A DNA stretch of 64,000 nt from Xanthostigma xanthostigma (GCA_963575645.1 OY754475.1:2976001-3040000); one strand, 5' to 3'; counted from the first letter of the stretch, positions 37,821 to 49,359 are shown. Numbers and translations are program-made. The notes: generated by a model from the sequence alone, not told the origin.

Positions 37821-38334
37821 TTAAAACTTCCTGGCTTGTACCAACTTATTAATATCATTAAATGTTGTGAGCATAGCTGGGCTTGACTGTACTCCATTTA
37901 ATTCAGGACATCCTTGATGTGCCGGACAATCCGGTCCGCCATCCTGTCCATCTTTGGCCGCCTTCATATATTTAAAGAATCTTAATATGTCGGGATTATC
38001 CGAAGTCGGTTTCTTCAATTCGTTCAACTCCCGGCTGAGCTGCGCCGACACCAAGTTACTATACGGCGCGTATTTCGCTGGATTGGCATACATCAGGCAT
38101 ACCATTCTTTCCCGACATTTTTCGTTGTGACTTACTAAGTTCATTTGCTGGAATATGGCATCCAGACGCGACAACAACGGACTGTAGAAGGGATCGTAAC
38201 TTGTTAAAAGTAGTGAGGATGACGGGATTTTATGGAAGATTTTGAAGTCTTGGCGTTTCCTGGTTGGCTGTCGACTGTAGTAGTTGTCCGACTGCTGAGG
38301 AATGTATGATACCTTCGAGCCTCCAGGACCATAC
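37821..38334 (-). CDS. Osiris-like gene, coding exon 3 (terminal)
   Basis: Residues 336-506 and TAA. Starts GPGGSKVSYIPQQ. Contains the TRKR site and the C-terminal four-cysteine region, and ends KLVQARKF. The acceptor is aaattctag. Confidence 0.87.
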
Positions 38335-41300
38335 CTAGAATTTACAATATTTGTTTATATAATCCTTGATTCCTTCAGTGTCTCAAAATATTTCTGGCTG
38401 CTAAATATTTTTTATCAACCTGGATTGGATCTAGAACTCATGGTAAATGACGTAATAATTTAATATTAACCCAATTAATGAAGTCTTAAGTATCGTACTT
38501 GTTAACCTTCCAAAGGGAACCTCGAATTTATTTCAAGAATTTCGAAATTCCTTCAATATTTAAAGTGTTAAATTTCGGATTACTAAAGAGTATTTTTTAT
38601 TATCATGGAATGAACCTGGAATCATTAGTTAATTGAAATTTAAGTTAAAATAATCCTACGGCGATGTTTGAAAGTTTCATCTTGTATTATAGAATTGATA
38701 ATATTGATTATCCTATTCACTGGAATATGTATTCAGAAATGGACTACAATTCCCACAACAAACGTTTAAAGTTAGGGGATTAATTAAGATCGGTAAATTG
38801 TCAGTTCAGCATCCAATTATTGGCAATTAATATTCCTGATTGATCTTTAATAAGCATGGTTATACAATTTACAGTCTTAACCGATTTAACACAAGCAATA
38901 ATCAAGAACTAATAACGCCTAAGAGAAATCAGCAAGCTTTGACCGTAAATTGTAGCACTCATATTTATCGTTGATTGAAACCACATAGTTTGATGATAGG
39001 ATAGAGATATTAGACTAGAGTACGCGAGTGAGCCGTGAAAGTGTCTGCAATTCAGAGAGAGAAAAGTTCCTTATCTCTATTGTAACTAATGATACAAAAC
39101 AATGCTGATTTGAGTAAACATATATCTGGTTTTCTGGACCCGCTGCAGCGTTCTCTCTCTCAACTGAGGACACTTTCACTTATGGTAAGCATACGAACTA
39201 GCGTACTCTATTACTTATATCTCTATGGATGATAGACGCTGATGACAATCAAAATGTTGTCAGAAAATAAGAGCGGAAAATATGTTTTCGGAATAATATA
39301 TAGCTGTATTGATTATTGATCAAATTTTTGGACAACGCATTGAAAATTGCATGAGCTTTTTGCGTCATGATTCTCTCAAATAAAATGAGCTTTACCTATT
39401 CATAGCTTGTTGAACTTGAGCATTATTAACAGCCGCCTGTAGTTTGTTGGTTTGATCAGGATAATTAAAGCTATTATCTCCCATTGCTGAAAAATCTTGC
39501 AAGGTTGCTGCTGGATTATCCAAATCCGTGCCCGTGTTCTGATAATCCGTCGTGTCCTTGAACTCGAAATCTTCCATCGGCGCCGGCTGATGACTTGAAC
39601 CTGAACTGATTCCGGTGGAACTTGCGGCCAGATTCTGCAAACCTTTGCCGACAAGTCGTCCCAAACCGCCGATAATGCTGGGCAGGAACATTGCAATCAT
39701 GACCGATTTGGCTATCTGGGCACCGATGAATATTGGCAACAGAAGTTTCTTCAGACCGAATGCTAGAAAGCCGAGGCCAAAACCGGCCATAAATGAGCCA
39801 CTTTTACCGGTTGTTACTGCAAGAGGTGATCATTAATATTAATTGTGCTTTGGTGCGTAGAACGTCGCTTGTTCTTGCTGATCTTTTCAAACTTTAGGAT
39901 TTTATTACTTATAGAGTTCGTAATTTTGCTCTATAATCTCTCGTATATTCGCGTAACCACAAAAATAAATAAATAACTGAAAGTATAATTACGAAATTTC
40001 CTTATTCGTGTGTCCGGTTAATTAATTCTATCCTGAAACGCCGAGTTTAATAAAACATTTCATTTAGTATTTGTTTTATTTCAATTCGTGATTTTATAAG
40101 CTGACTTATACAGGATGTATTACACCTTTGAGAAAAACTCTGTGATAATTACATTCTACCTTTGTCGTGTTATTCATTTTGTTTTTCCCTTCCTTGTTGC
40201 ACTATTATTATTTTATGTTACATCCTGTATAAATTAAAATGAAATTCGGTATGCAAAACCGACTGGATGTTTTGTTATGAAACTTATAGCATAATTTAAG
40301 GTCGGTGCAAGAAGTTAAACTGCATGTAATATTAAAATTTCAGAGAGAGAATCCGCTCTGTACATATTGCTTAATATGGGTATTTGAACTATTTCGGCGT
40401 TTCAGACTTATCTCTGAACCATTCGATGTAATCAAAAGCTTGTGTTGTCTTAATTGATTGTTACGAAGTTTATAGAGCAAATTAGTCACTATTAAATAAT
40501 AAAAATAAGATAAAGAAAACGAATTGTTAAATGAAATATTCAGTTTGTAATTTAAAAGTTTTTTCGGAAAAAAAAGACTGGAGTCGACGTCAAAGTGTTA
40601 TTGATTTGTTTGTGCTTGCGTCCATTTTGAATGAATGTTTTATTGTCCAGTGTTTTTATTTATGTCCTCTTGGGAAACGTCCAGTCACTTTTTTTCGATT
40701 CTAAATCAATTGAGTGAAAGCTTTAATTCTTTTTTCCATTTTATTGTATTTTTTGTGGTTAGAAACAAAAGAAGAAACAAAACAATTAAACCATGCCTGT
40801 GTTTTTTGTGCGTGCTTTTGTTATTTTAAAATATAAAACAATTGTACAGCTTTTGTTTTTAGAAATATCAATCATAACTTAATTTCTTGGCAGTGATTTA
40901 TTGATGGCTGTACAATTATTTTACGGAAACGTTTTGGTTTAATTGTAAGTCTACAGCTGAGTGAAGAACAAGCGTCGTTATCTTTCAAACTTTATTTCGC
41001 TCTGAAGAAACGTACTGAGAAAATAAAAATAGTTAAAAGACAATGAGAGGATACTGTACTTTAAAAGAGTACTTATACTTTGTTAAAACATTTAAATAGT
41101 ACCTACATAAAAGAGTTCTTTCATAAAACATTAAAGTTCAGAGAAAGAAATTAGACACAAAAAATAGTTAATTTTAGACTTCGAAATAAAGTTTTATTTG
41201 AAAATGTAGCAGAGAAAAATTAATGAATACGCAGTACGGATTAAAAAAATTATATATATAAAAACACGAGACTTCATTCTAACCGTTATTTTTTTAACAA

Positions 41301-42277
41301 ATAATATATTTCCATCGTTCTAACGTATTCAAAGTTCAGTTTACAGGAAAATTCTTTATGAAAATGTATTTTCAAGTACTTAATAAATACAAACTTGTTA
41401 ATGCTTCGATTAATTCAAATAACGTTTTAAAAATTAAACCGTGTTTTATCTACATGCACCTTTATTTTTTCAGTGAATTGTTTTCAGTGCTTTTACAGTT
41501 AAAACAATAGACGTATCGGTCTCAATTTATGCCTGAATTGATTTTGATTTATAGATACGTACTACTACTAGTATTTACCCGGAGTTGCTCGAGAATTACA
41601 GTATCTTGTCTTATTGCGTCAAGTTTTACCTGGCGCTAACTAATTCGAAAAAATTAAATGAACCCGTACTGCGTTTATCTTTTAAACTCACATTGGAACA
41701 ACCTTCCCACTTGTGGCACGTTTACAGTAACCACGTGGGTTCGTGCAAAATCCTTGATAGTGTCAACGATTTTATACTCAAAACTTCTTCGCGATCTACT
41801 CGAAGTTTTCTCATCCTCCGCACTGGAACCATTCGTTACCTTTTTGATACTTATTCCGTCGACAATATCTATCGATTCAAAATTCAAAAAGTCGTTGAGA
41901 TAACCCATCAGTTCTTCTTGAATTGTTTCGACCGAACTTGTATTCAAAAAAGAATCAATCAACGATTCGTTACTCGTCAGATAAGAACCGACCGATGTGT
42001 TATTTAAAAGCGTATTAATTAATGTTTCGTTGTTGTTCAAAAATGTATTGATTAATGATTCGTTAGTATTAAAATATTGATCTATTATTGATCCGTCTAT
42101 AAGTTGAGGATATTCTTCGTCCGTTTCATCCTCCCCCTGACCAATTTCGGTTGAAGTTTCTTCATTTCGGTCTGTTTCGGACGTGGAAGGTGACGTTGCT
42201 TCATTTGACGATACCGCAGCTACTATCCATAATATTGTCACAATTATAACTGCTGTTAATTTAAATCTTCTTGCCAT
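37821..42277 (-). CDS. divergent Osiris-like (DUF1676) protein, 506 aa, three coding exons
   Basis: CDS join on the minus strand: 42277-41692, 39816-39396, 38334-37821 (1,521 nt with TAA). Introns are GT-AG and the frame is kept. Residues 1-24 are a signal peptide. Residues 66-115 form an imperfect repeat of NESLINTFLNN-type units with six N-glycosylation sequons (Asn72, 83, 92, 93, 103, 112), plus Asn149. GISIKK (141-146) and DFARTHVVTVNVP (176-188) match Osiris N-terminal motifs. R161-S-R-R164 fits a furin site. A glycine-rich hydrophobic domain spans about 206-253. After a Ser/Gln/Asp-rich linker and a TRKR site (360-363), the C-terminal region has Cys409/Cys415 and Cys472/Cys478, two CX5C pairs around KYAPYSNLVSAQLSREL. 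The tail makes it longer than a typical Osiris of 250-350 aa. The typical N-terminal Cys pair is absent. Orthologue unknown. Confidence 0.85.
38335..39395 (-). other. intron 2 of the Osiris-like gene
   Basis: 1.06 kb, with a 228-bp transposon-like insertion at 39000-39227. The remainder is unique AT-rich DNA. Confidence 0.7.
39000..39227. mobile_element. 228-bp MITE with 8-bp target duplication
   Basis: GATGATAG flanks it on both sides (38992-38999 and 39228-39235). The ends are GATAGAGATATTAGAC and, inverted, CATAGAGATATAAGTAAT. The arms remain similar for about 60 bases, including 'agagtacgc', 'tgaaagtgtc' and a (GA)n run. An 8-bp duplication with CA-type ends fits the P or hAT superfamilies. 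P is suggested by the CATA start. The element lies inside an intron of the Osiris-like gene. Confidence 0.7.
39396..39816 (-). CDS. Osiris-like gene, coding exon 2
   Basis: Residues 196-335 and two bases. Carries the hydrophobic domain (FGLKKLLLPIFIGAQIAK and following) and a polar N/Q/D-rich region. The acceptor is cctcttgcag and the donor AATAG/GTAAAG. Confidence 0.87.
39817..41691 (-). other. intron 1 of the Osiris-like gene
   Basis: 1.9 kb. Contains the 121-bp Tc1/mariner-type MITE at 40109-40229. No other exon or repeat recognised. Confidence 0.7.
40109..40229. mobile_element. 121-bp Tc1/mariner-type MITE
   Basis: Inverted ends TACAGGATGTA / TACATCCTGTA, flanked by TA on each side (40107-40108, 40230-40231). 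TA duplications and TACAGG.. termini are typical of Tc1/mariner MITEs. No coding capacity. Confidence 0.6.
41692..42277 (-). CDS. Osiris-like gene, coding exon 1
   Basis: ATG at 42277, residues 1-195 plus one base. It carries the signal peptide, acidic linker, sequon-rich repeat, RSRR site and premembrane motif. The donor is CAAT/GTGAGT. An acceptor (gtttgcag) 40 bases before the ATG shows that the exon begins at 42317 and that a 5' UTR exon lies further right. Confidence 0.87.
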
Positions 42278-42317
42278 CGTTGGGTTGATGAGTCAGTCAT
42301 TGGATCGGTGTCATTTC
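42278..42317 (-). other. 5' UTR part of the Osiris-like gene exon 1
   Basis: The region between the acceptor (AG at 42319-42318) and the ATG. It contains one upstream ATG (in CCAATGACTGAC) closed by an immediate stop (TGA) in its own frame. The upstream exon was not located with confidence. Candidate donors on the minus strand lie at about 44676 (CATA/GTAAGTTT) and 58859 (AAAAG/GTAAGTT). Confidence 0.5.
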
Positions 42318-42319
42318 CT

Positions 42320-44270
42320 GCAAACAGTGATAATCATATTATTTCTATGCACGCTAATTAAAGAAATTGTCATATGATATTATTATAATTTAATTAAAAG
42401 GCTCTAGATTTGACAAACCATTTTGGAGCATATGATTTAATTAAAATATCAATGTTTTCGTTACTAAGGAAGAAATAGTTTAAGTAAATGTTAATATCAA
42501 TGAGGAACAGTCTAAATCAGGAATGTTTTTACTGCCTCATTCCAATCGTTCACAGTTGCAAAGGAAACCTTTTCCCGTAAAATATATATAGTGTAAAGAA
42601 GCGAAATATAAATGATTTTAAATACACAATTCTTTGTTTTTGCTGCATATTTCACATAACTTCGTTCAGAAAATATGCATGTGTGATAATTGAAACATTC
42701 TCGTATTATTGCAATGTAATTAGGCAAATATATTTCTTTCTTTTTTCCTTGCTTTGGTAGAAAGTTTATAACAATTATTACATTACGAAGTTTTAATTGC
42801 ATATTTAATTAAACGCGAATAAGTACGACAATGTGCATAATAAGCATAATAAGTTTTCACATGTTAACCGCGCAGGGCCACCGACAGTTCATAGTTTTTA
42901 GTAATGAATTAAAAGTACAATTGAAATTTTTACTATTTCTTGGATTAGAACCTGAGACCTGGGGGCTTGTAATGTCACTGAATGAGGAGAGTAGAGTATG
43001 GCAGAGGCCCACATGCGCGTTGCGTTTAATAGCCGTGTTTATGATAATCTCGCACCAGTATTTCAATAAATTAAAAATTAGTTTTTTTTTCTCGCCAAAG
43101 AAGTCTTACTTTTAACGCGCTTTCATGAGTACGTGCACCACCTTTTTTTGGCAAAAGCGTGTGCATGGTTTACTTTATTACAAGCCCTCGGCTAATACCT
43201 TATTTGATACAGAAACACAAAGTTTTAAAGAAGTTTACTGTTACAGTGAAAATTATTCAACGTTTTTGTGCGTAAGGCTCTACTGTAGCGTGTTTGACGC
43301 ATTCCAGAGATGAGTTCTTGAGATATTCTACCTCGTATTTATCTTAAAAACCCCAAATATGCAGCAAAATGCCGCGTAGAAATGTTATTAATATTTACAT
43401 TTCATATTTAAATATATTTTAATCAAATGCTTGGAATATGTCTCATATAATGTAATATATCTATTTGTAAATGAGTATTTAAAAATGACGCATTTTTAAA
43501 AAATTGAATTAAATTTTATATCATTAGTATTTTTACTTGACATTTAATATAGCGATAACTTAAAAAACATTTTTTATCGCACAAATTCATTTCGAGAAAA
43601 ATGTTTTTGTGTCAAAGAAAATTTGTCATAATATATCTTAAAATTGAACACAACAAAAGATCTTGAAATAAATAAATGTTTGTATAAAAATTCATAATGT
43701 CTGAAAAATATTTTTTCTGAATATTTTACTGTAGCATTTTAATTTGAAACTTAAATTTGACGCAAGAGAAATGTAGAAATATAAAAAAAAGCTTTTCTGG
43801 TACACGAGTAATTTCATAAAAATCTTTATTATATTTAAGAGCTTTTGTTCTTACATTCTCAACTATGTCATATGAAGGTCCTTCATTCATTTTTTAATGT
43901 TAAGTTCAGATATAATAAAGCTTTGTAAACTTAATTAGGGAGTCTTATCAGAATTTTTTGTATTTTTCGGCTCTGTGATCGTAACGTAACGCGATTTATG
44001 TCGAATTATTTCTATATATTTTTTGGCTTTATTTCACAAATATGTTTTGTGTAAGTAATATTCTTCGGATTATTAATCTCAGCAAGCGTGAGTCACGTAG
44101 TAATTTATGTTACATTACAATGAAAGAGACGGCACTGCCTTAAGGTATCTTACTAGTGCAATGAATAGAATGAATTTCGTTTCATTTCGTGTGATTGAAA
44201 GTTGCTTCAAGGCATGCCATCTACAGTATTGTCTTTTCAACTGAATAACTAAACTATTTTCTAGATGTTA
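42320..44270. other. gene-free stretch upstream of the Osiris-like gene
   Basis: Should contain the promoter or first intron of the gene, but no promoter element can be picked out reliably. A GC-richer patch at 42930-43030 ('cctgagacctgggggcttgt') has tRNA-SINE flavour without a full tRNA-like fold. The frame at 42831-43115 across it is not convincing. Confidence 0.4.
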
Positions 44271-44278
44271 GATGTTCC

Positions 44279-44478
44279 CATGGGCGCCGCCAGGATTACT
44301 TTCAGGGAGGTGCATCTGCATCTACACGTTATTTTATAAAAAAAATAAATGTGCGTGGCTTAGTGTACACACGTGCGAAGTGAAACTTCTATACGACATA
44401 TCATTGTTATTTTATTTTTATTAATAAAAAAAAAATATTTTTTTTATGTAAATTCTTTCCTGCTTTCCGGCGCCCATG
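44279..44478. mobile_element. 200-bp MITE with 8-bp target duplication
   Basis: Perfect inverted ends CATGGGCGCCG / CGGCGCCCATG, and GATGTTCC duplicated on both sides (44271-44278 and 44479-44486). The interior is AT-rich and non-coding. An 8-bp duplication with CATG ends points to the P or hAT superfamilies. The exact one cannot be decided from 200 bp. Confidence 0.8.
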
Positions 44479-45203
44479 GATGTTCCTTTAGGATGAGTAA
44501 TTTTGGTGCAAAAGAAAAAGTTGTTATCTATGACAAGATCTTACGATCCCCATTAATGGTGGGATTTCAAAATAAAATAAGCTACGTCTTTTGACAACTG
44601 TTTTTCAAAATATCTAAGATTTTTTTTCAAATTCGGCATAATGATAGAAGGCTATTTTAAAATTAAACTTACTATGACTGCCAACTTCAAGATGTGACAA
44701 CACAAAAATTTGGTTTATATCAACAGTTTAAAATTCAATTAGTGAAATGCCAATTTACGCAATGAATATTCAATTGTTTTATGAAATTGTAACTATAAAT
44801 AAATGTTAGTTTTTTTTTATTTATTGAGTTGACGAGTTTTATATCAATAAAACTGTTGGATGAATATTATAAAATTTTTACTAAAAATAATGTGAAACAC
44901 TGACCTAATTTTGTAAAATTAAATTTTGCATAAATTATTTATATACTTTTATAACGAATGGTTACTTTTCACATATGTAATGATGCAAGATAGGCGTGGA
45001 GAAATTATTTAGCGATGGGTCAAAATCATTTCTACTTGACATAATCTACTTTTTAAGTTTCTTTGTAATTAATTTTTAAGTACGTGGTTTTTCTCGCGTT
45101 TTCGTTTGCATGAATGTCGATATTGTCCGCAGATTAATTTTATTTGATCGAAATTAAATTTATTTATACAAAAATTACGCTATACTTTACATTAGAGTAA
45201 AAA

Positions 45204-45425
45204 CTAGCGGGCCCGGTCCGGCTTCGCCCGAATTTGTAGATTGCCTCCGTTTTTTCGTCGTCTTACGTTGGTCTCCACTAAAAGCGCATTTATTTAAACG
45301 CGATAATATGTCCAACCTGAAGGTCCATTCTAAATATTGGTGAAAAAAATTTTGGAATCGGATGAGTAGTTTTGGAGATTACTTCCTACATCCAAACTTT
45401 AACTCTTTATAATATTAGTATAGAT
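45204..45425 (+). repeat. RTE-like 3' tail, family A, near full-length
   Basis: Runs from 'cgggcccggtccggcttcgc' to 'tataatattagtatagattg'. Together with the copy at 50107 it defines the ~225-bp unit. It shows the terminal phrase 'ctctttataatattagtata'. Confidence 0.65.
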
Positions 45426-46070
45426 TGTTCATAAACGTTGAGGAACAGTTTAGTTATTGAACAATTTAAAAATTGCTAGTGGCAACGTTTTGAAAAATTT
45501 ATTTTCATGTTCAAGGCCTCAGTTGAATATGTGATCATCTGGGTTACTACAATTCCATTTAATTAAAAAATTACCACAAAAATAGTTAATTTTATTTAAG
45601 TCACTGTTAGTTATTTCTTTTTCGTATTGTTGATGCCATTAAAAGTAAAAAAATATTTAAAAAACTAACATTGAGCACTAAGTACCGTCTGATAAATAAT
45701 GGATGTCTGTGAGTAAGTACCATGTAGGTACTTAAAAACTGGTTCTTCCAACGTATTGGTTTCGATTCTCGTGTCCCAGTTCCTAATGCATTATTATTTA
45801 TATCGATGTCCCACATAACTCCGACAACTTCACTCTCTAATATTTTTGTCACGGATTCAAAATAAATATCAGTTAAATAAGTATTACACACAGCCATCCG
45901 CTGTAATAGAATACATAACCTTATCAAATATGCAGAGCGCCATCTTGTTTGATGTCACCAATTATAATGCTCTTTTATGTAAGCTAATGATTTCCATCCA
46001 AGATGATTTGTGAATTTTACACTGTCCCACAAAACTCAAAACTTTGATTTGAATGATTACTGAATTCATC

Positions 46071-46250
46071 TAAGGTAATCTCCGAAACTACTTATCCGAT
46101 TTAAAAAAAAATTTCACAAATATATTTAGAATAGACCTTCAGGATGGACATAGGCTATATATTATCGCGTTAAAATAAAAACGCTCAATTTTGCAACGTA
46201 AAAACGGTGGCAAACTACAAATTCGAGCGAAGCCAAACTAGGCCGCTAGT
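46071..46250 (-). repeat. RTE-like 3' tail, family A
   Basis: Reverse copy from 'ggtaatctccgaaactactt' to 'aaattcgagcgaagcc'. About 650 bp from the plus-strand copy at 45204, in opposite orientation. Confidence 0.6.
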
Positions 46251-47535
46251 TAATTATAAATTGGAACGAAGCGAGAGAGATTGCACTCGGGCGAAGCCAG
46301 ATGGAACATCCTGTTTTAGATGTTTACGAAAACAGGGTCTAATTTTTGACCCTTTCACGCTATGAAAATCTGAATAAATACGGACAAAAATAAAATAAAT
46401 TATTGAAAACATTTTTTACCCAATTGTCATAGCCACGCCTAGACGGTTCTTTACACCTTAAAAATGGAACATGTCCAAAAAAAAAACTCCAAAAGGATTT
46501 CCCTGGAATCGATTGCAACAAAATTTGAACTTTTGACTCTCGCACGTAATACATTTCTAGCCAATTAATATGTAGTTGTAATTGATTTTTTTTGCAATTT
46601 CGTTTTTTTAAACGAAAACGGAGTGTAAACACGTTTTAATGTAAGAATTTTAACAAAATTGCGTAAAGATGACTATAATTACTAAAATCTACAGATAAAT
46701 ATTTTGAAACAAAGCATGAAAAAGGTAATACAATGAAAATATGTCAATTGTTGTTTCATTGGAAAATGTATTGAAATTTCACACAAAACGATTATTTTGT
46801 ATTTGAATTCCTTTCAATATTTCAATGTTATGTTTCCGAAGAAGGAACAAAAGCGCTACCCCTATAATAACGTTTTTATATTTTTTTCAGTATAAGTGCG
46901 TAGAATGAAAAGAATAAATAAAAAAGCTTGAAACCGTTTTTTTTTCTCTCAGATTGTGTCACGTTGCTTTGACGTTGCAAGTACATTCGTTTTTTTTTGT
47001 AAGATTATCATTTTTTATTTAAACAAACAACATGCACGCGTTGTTGGAAACAAACATTGTGTTGTTCTGTAACTCGTTCCATGCCTCTGCCGAACTATTA
47101 AATTTGGTAACTCCAAAAATTCAACCTCGCTAAGTTTGTCATTTTATGACAAAAATAAGTCATTTTACAAAAGACTTGTTAACAAACAACAGAATGAATT
47201 TCAATACGATTCTATTCTGATAATAAACAAAGCAAATAAAAAATTAAACCAAGTCGGTTCCTCAATAATTGCGATTCGTAAAGCTCGGACGTACGTTCAA
47301 ACCAATCGGCAATTATGGTGTATTTTCAATTATAATTTTATGGCATGTATAAATTCGAATTATCTTAAAAATGATTTCAGTCGATAGAATCGAATTTTCC
47401 TTTTTGGAAAAGCTGCAATTTGAATCATTTTTTTACAAAATTAATCAAGATACGCGTTTTTTATGATCTAGAGAGCAAAACGGTAATAGAAGGTAATAGA
47501 ATTTGGAAACGACATAATTGATAAAAATACTATTA

Positions 47536-48255
47536 AGGCCCCCATACACCTCGTTCTTTTTTGGCAGTTTTAACCGCCGGGTAAAACTGTACGGTTAAAC
47601 ACGAACAACGGCCATCCCCATACACCTCGTTCTTTTATGGCAGTTTTAACCGCACGGGTAAAACTGTACGGTTAATTTAAACACGAACAACGGCCATATC
47701 CACACAGAGGCGTAGTTTCGTTCAGTTTTTCTGAAGTCGTGGCATCATTAATACGATCTGCTTTGATGGAAAATACAATAATATTGATATTATTTTATGT
47801 TTAATAAACATTAATAAACAATATAATGCAAAAATAATTAATAAAATTGATTGATATTTGTCTAAATTAGAGTGTTTTATTTGACACCATTATTTTTTCC
47901 TCTAAATTAATCAATATGTTTATAGCAATTTTCATTTATTTTTGTCAAAATTGCTTAGCACTAAAACTGTTAAAATATAAATCAATACTCAAACTAATTA
48001 CAATCATTTAATTAATATGACTTATTTGCTGTACGTCGCACCACTGAATAAACACGTCGATTCTTATCGGAAAGCGCCACACATTACGATTTAAAACGAC
48101 AACCAGCAAACACGTCGTGTTTAAAATCAAGATTCGGCAGATAAAAAAACTGCCGTGTTTCATCGACAGTTTTTGCCCATACACTTCGGTTTTGACCGAC
48201 GTGTTTTATCGTGACGATGAAAACTGCCAAAAAAGAACGAGGTGTATGGGGGCCT
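47536..48255. mobile_element. 720-bp Harbinger-like element, family H1
   Basis: Inverted ends of about 37 bp, near perfect: AGGCCCCCATACACCTCGTT at the left, with the same word inverted at the right, continuing into CTTTTTTGGCAGTTTT. TTA is duplicated on both sides (47533-47535, 48256-48258), as for PIF/Harbinger. Just inside the left end an ~85-bp unit ('ggcagttttaaccg', 'taaaactgtacggtta', 'cacgaacaacggccat') is tandemly duplicated. The interior is AT-rich without transposase. Confidence 0.8.
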
Positions 48256-48316
48256 TTAAAGCGGGTTCGCACGAGGAGAATATTCAGAACAAGACTATAA
48301 TAATAATAATAATACT

Positions 48317-48623
48317 AATATTTATTTCATAGTAAATCCAAATTTACACACGGACAATTTTCTGATAACTATATTAGGACAAGATAATAGCTTGTACACT
48401 TGTGTACAGTCCTTCACACTATCTTTTTCCATTATTCTCCAGTCCTGCTAGGACAGGAGAATACTGAAAGAAGATAGTGTCTTACGAGATAGAAAATCAG
48501 ACTACCCGAGAAGACAATGACCTTGAATCACTGTTCACACGTGGACAAGCTATTGTCTTGTCCTAATATAATGACCTGAAAATTGTCCGCCTGTAAGCTT
48601 GGCTTTACTATGAAATAAATATT
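48317..48623. mobile_element. 307-bp foldback element
   Basis: Long inverted arms, starting AATATTTATTTCATAGTAAA at 48317-48336 and 48604-48623, continue imperfectly for over 100 bp on each side ('ggacaattttc', 'ttaggacaaga.aatagctt') to a centre at 'cctgctagg'. No target duplication was recognised. It sits only 61 bp from the H1 element and next to an (AAT)n run. Confidence 0.65.
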
Positions 48624-49266
48624 GCATAACTACTAATGCCCTTGATGTAATGTACTTTCATAAAGGTAATTCAAAATAAAATCCAACTATATTTTTCATT
48701 TTAGTATTTCAAAAAAATTAAAAAACAATATCAACGCACTCTGAAACGTAAAAAATAAATGTGTTTAATAATAAATAAATGTGAGTGGAACATTAGTTAT
48801 TGCCAGGAATTTGAGTGAAATAGTTTTTTTTAATAAACTAGGCCTGTGAATTTGACCTTAGTTCGGTTATAAAGACGTGTTACATAAGTGAATAAAATAA
48901 TGAATTATTCGTGTAGAAATAATTTTAACAGTGCCGATATTTTTGCTTTGAGATTCTAGTCATTACACGTATAGACAGCTGTAAATATTTTTTGGTTACG
49001 ATGTATAATTATTTGAGTAACTTTTCTTGTGGTTTCTTAACTAAATTCGCGTCTTGTTGGCTAGTACTTGTGTATATTTCTACGCTGTTTAAAACGTTTT
49101 AATTTGTTTTTGTTGCAATTGTGATTAGTAATTCTGAATAGTGTAACGTTTGTAATTAGATAGCCGCGAAAAAGTAGAAGCAATAGAGAAGGGTTAAAAA
49201 AAAAGAACAAAGGTTAATTTGAGTGATAAATTAAGTGATTAGTGACTATATTATGTGTGAAAATTT

Positions 49267-49359
49267 ATGCAAAACGTGAGTTTTCAAGAAAACGAAGCAG
49301 ATCCGTCCGAAACCGCGATCCTGGATCTGAAATCGAGCAAAATGTTTCTGGCGCCCCGG
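49267..49359 (+). CDS. first coding exon of an unrecognised gene
   Basis: ATG at 49267 opens 31 codons that stay open and then meet a donor CGG/GTTAGT at 49360. Third positions are C/G-rich, unlike the flanks (GATCCGTCC, ACCGCGATCCTGGATCTG, GCGCCCCGG). The peptide begins MQNVSFQENEADPSETAILD and continues LKSSKMFLAPR. An in-frame TGA (49258-49260) lies just 5' of the ATG, supporting it as the start. The untranslated leader probably starts within the preceding few hundred bases. No signal peptide, so likely a cytosolic or nuclear N-terminus. Family not recognised. Confidence 0.6.

Noticed and set aside
45607..45927. 106-codon minus-strand frame
   Set aside because: Composition matches the flanks, and no domain, no splice sites and no start context. 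The plus strand has a B-box-like word but no tRNA fold.
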